Positions 62,987 through 64,000 of a stretch of DNA of 64,000 nt are shown here, piece by piece (positions within the stretch are counted from its first letter, which is position 1; the number at the start of each line of letters is the position of its first letter). The stretch lies in the NCBI GenBank assembly GCA_965206025.1, contig CBDBIU010000004.1, positions 2,108,001 to 2,172,000 of the forward strand. Reading direction: 5' to 3'. Under the pieces are notes generated by a model. The model saw only the letters and a list, made by a program, of their open reading frames with translations. It ran no database searches and was not told the DNA's origin. This stretch comes from G963668345 sp965206025. GTDB taxonomy: Bacteria; Acidobacteriota; Terriglobia; Bryobacterales; UBA6623. The position numbers and the translations under genes are program-made.

Positions 62987-63471
62987 CCTTGATCCCCAAG
63001 AGCTTTCTGCCGATGGCCGCAACCGCCGTCGCCGGGATCGTATTGTCGCTGTGGGGCTTCTTCTTCCTTCGAAGCCGCGAACAGCAGGTGTTGGTCAGCG
63101 ACTTTCGGTCCATGGCGCGCGATCAGGCGGCCACGGTCGAGCGGGAGATCCAAGCCAATCTGGAGGTCCTCGAATCGCTGCGGGCGTTCTACTCGGCGGT
63201 CCAAGACGTGAGCCATCAACAGTTCGCGTCTTTCGCCGAGCCCCTTCTTCGCGAGCACCGAACGATCCAGGCTCTGGAGTGGATCCCGCGCGTACCCCAC
63301 GAAGAAAGGAGAGACTACGTCTCAAAGGTTCGAGATGACTATCCGGGGTTCGAAATTACGGAAAGACAAGCCCAGGGAGTCATGGTTCCCGCCGCGACCC
63401 GGAGCGAATACTTTCCGGTGTACTATGTCGCGCCCTACGAGGGAATGAAGCAGCGCATGGTTTCGATTTAG
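62983..63471 (+). CDS. CHASE-domain sensor, N-terminal part before a frameshift
   Basis: 162 aa from TTG 62983, overlapping the barrel stop. One membrane helix (FLPMAATAVAGIVLSLWGFF), then the start of a CHASE periplasmic sensor domain ('FYSAVQDVSHQQFASFAEPL', 'ALEWIPRVPHEERRDYV'). After VAPYEG (about 63441) the sense continues in the +1 frame, so a base appears to be missing from a G-run. Confidence 0.75.
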   Translation: MTLIPKSFLPMAATAVAGIVLSLWGFFFLRSREQQVLVSDFRSMARDQAATVEREIQANLEVLESLRAFYSAVQDVSHQQFASFAEPLLREHRTIQALEWIPRVPHEERRDYVSKVRDDYPGFEITERQAQGVMVPAATRSEYFPVYYVAPYEGMKQRMVSI

Positions 63472-64000
63472 CGTCCAGTCCTACCCGCCTAACAGCACTC
63501 CAATCATCGCGCGCCGCCGGAGGGCCCATTGCGACGGCGCGGATCACCCTCGTTCAAGAAGACGCACGTCAGTTCGGGTTTTTAGTCTTCTCACCGGTGT
63601 ATGAAACCAGGGGGCCGCCCGGCGCGAACGATCCGCGCTCGCTCAGAGGTTTTGTTTTGGGAGTCTATCGAGTCGGCGACATGATCGAGAAGTCGCTTAG
63701 CTACCTGGCCCAACAGCCCTTGGCAATCCGCCTCGAAGACACGGGCGCCGACTCGGCGAGCCGGCTGCTCTACGATTCGGAGGGCGAGGCGTCCCTCGAC
63801 AAGCAGACACCCGGGGACGGCCTTGCCTATCAAAGGGAGATCATGGTTGCCGACCGGCGCTGGCAGGTCGCCTTGGAGGCGACACCCGAGCTCGTCGGAA
63901 GCTACGCCTCCATGCAAAGCTGGTTCTTTCTCGTCGCCGCGCTGCTGTTTACAACCGCCGCGTCCGGTTACGTGGGCGTCAGCCGAAACCGGGAAATCCG
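63444..64000 (+). CDS. CHASE-domain sensor, continuation after frameshift, runs off window
   Basis: From 63444 the frame reads NEAAHGFDLASSPTRLTALQ, then 'ITLVQEDARQFGFLVFSPVY', 'LRGFVLGVYRVGDMIEKSLS' (all CHASE-domain features), and finally a membrane helix 'WFFLVAALLFTTAASGYVG' at the right edge. It completes the CHASE domain of the preceding fragment; a kinase or cyclase output domain is expected beyond the window. Confidence 0.75.

Noticed and set aside
63587..63599. CTTCTCACCGGTG as another copy of the dispersed-repeat terminus
   Set aside because: It lies inside the CHASE coding sequence and matches only the short core, so chance is likely.

Overview
The window looks like a chromosomal segment of an acidobacterium, most likely a Bryobacterales/Solibacter-like lineage. 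This rests on gene content, not on a phylogeny: a GWxTD-domain protein beside carboxypeptidase-regulatory/outer-membrane proteins, a VWFA-related protein of the acidobacterial type, CRTAC1-like FG-GAP and TPR secreted proteins, many Gfo/Idh/MocA oxidoreductases, a GC-rich composition and intergenic space littered with dispersed repeats. There is no prophage, CRISPR array or rRNA.

Layout. 1-4468 (minus) is a compact run: GWxTD protein, OM carboxypeptidase-regulatory protein, small secreted protein and the RNA 2',3'-cyclic phosphodiesterase thpR cut by the window edge. 4901-9296 (plus) is a two-component pair: a histidine kinase with an N-terminal PDZ domain and an overlapping NtrC-type regulator. 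9297-13880 holds tRNA-Ile2, a Tat-exported Gfo/Idh protein, a GSAM-like aminotransferase and an antitoxin remnant; inverted copies of a REP-like element bracket it. 13881-16457 has convergent FG-GAP and TPR genes. 16652-24957 is carbohydrate/small-molecule catabolism: amidohydrolase, TIM-barrel isomerase, SDR, epimerase, and a minus-strand series of two Gfo/Idh genes, PfkB kinase and transaldolase. 25523-31719 contains an AtoE-like transporter, a Gfo/Idh gene whose Rossmann motif lies before any normal start codon, and an amidohydrolase-Rieske pair in which the Rieske gene is split by an IS1595-family element with a 10-bp target duplication.

32275-38380 has tRNA-Leu, a Tat-type unknown protein, an eight-CxxCH cytochrome with HEAT and TPR repeats, a fifth Gfo/Idh protein and a TonB protein. 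38780-47830 has topA, dprA, a lipoprotein, a SPATA20-like thioredoxin-fold protein, an IS630-family transposase joined to a dispersed repeat, and a short TPR-like gene. 47977-51241 is a complete frdABCD operon. 51440-64000 holds a methyltransferase, a cyclase-family lipoprotein, a PDZ protein with a degenerate protease domain, a ClC antiporter, cobT, recA, the VWA protein with a clear terminator, a truncated alcohol dehydrogenase, an SDR, and two frameshifted genes (outer-membrane barrel and CHASE sensor) running off the edge.

Most notable: the precisely reconstructable IS insertion in the Rieske gene; a MITE-like repeat family with inverted ends; the Gfo/Idh-PfkB-transaldolase module, a candidate uncharacterised sugar-acid or cyclitol pathway; and the cytochrome/HEAT/TPR fusion. 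No whole new defence-like system is evident.
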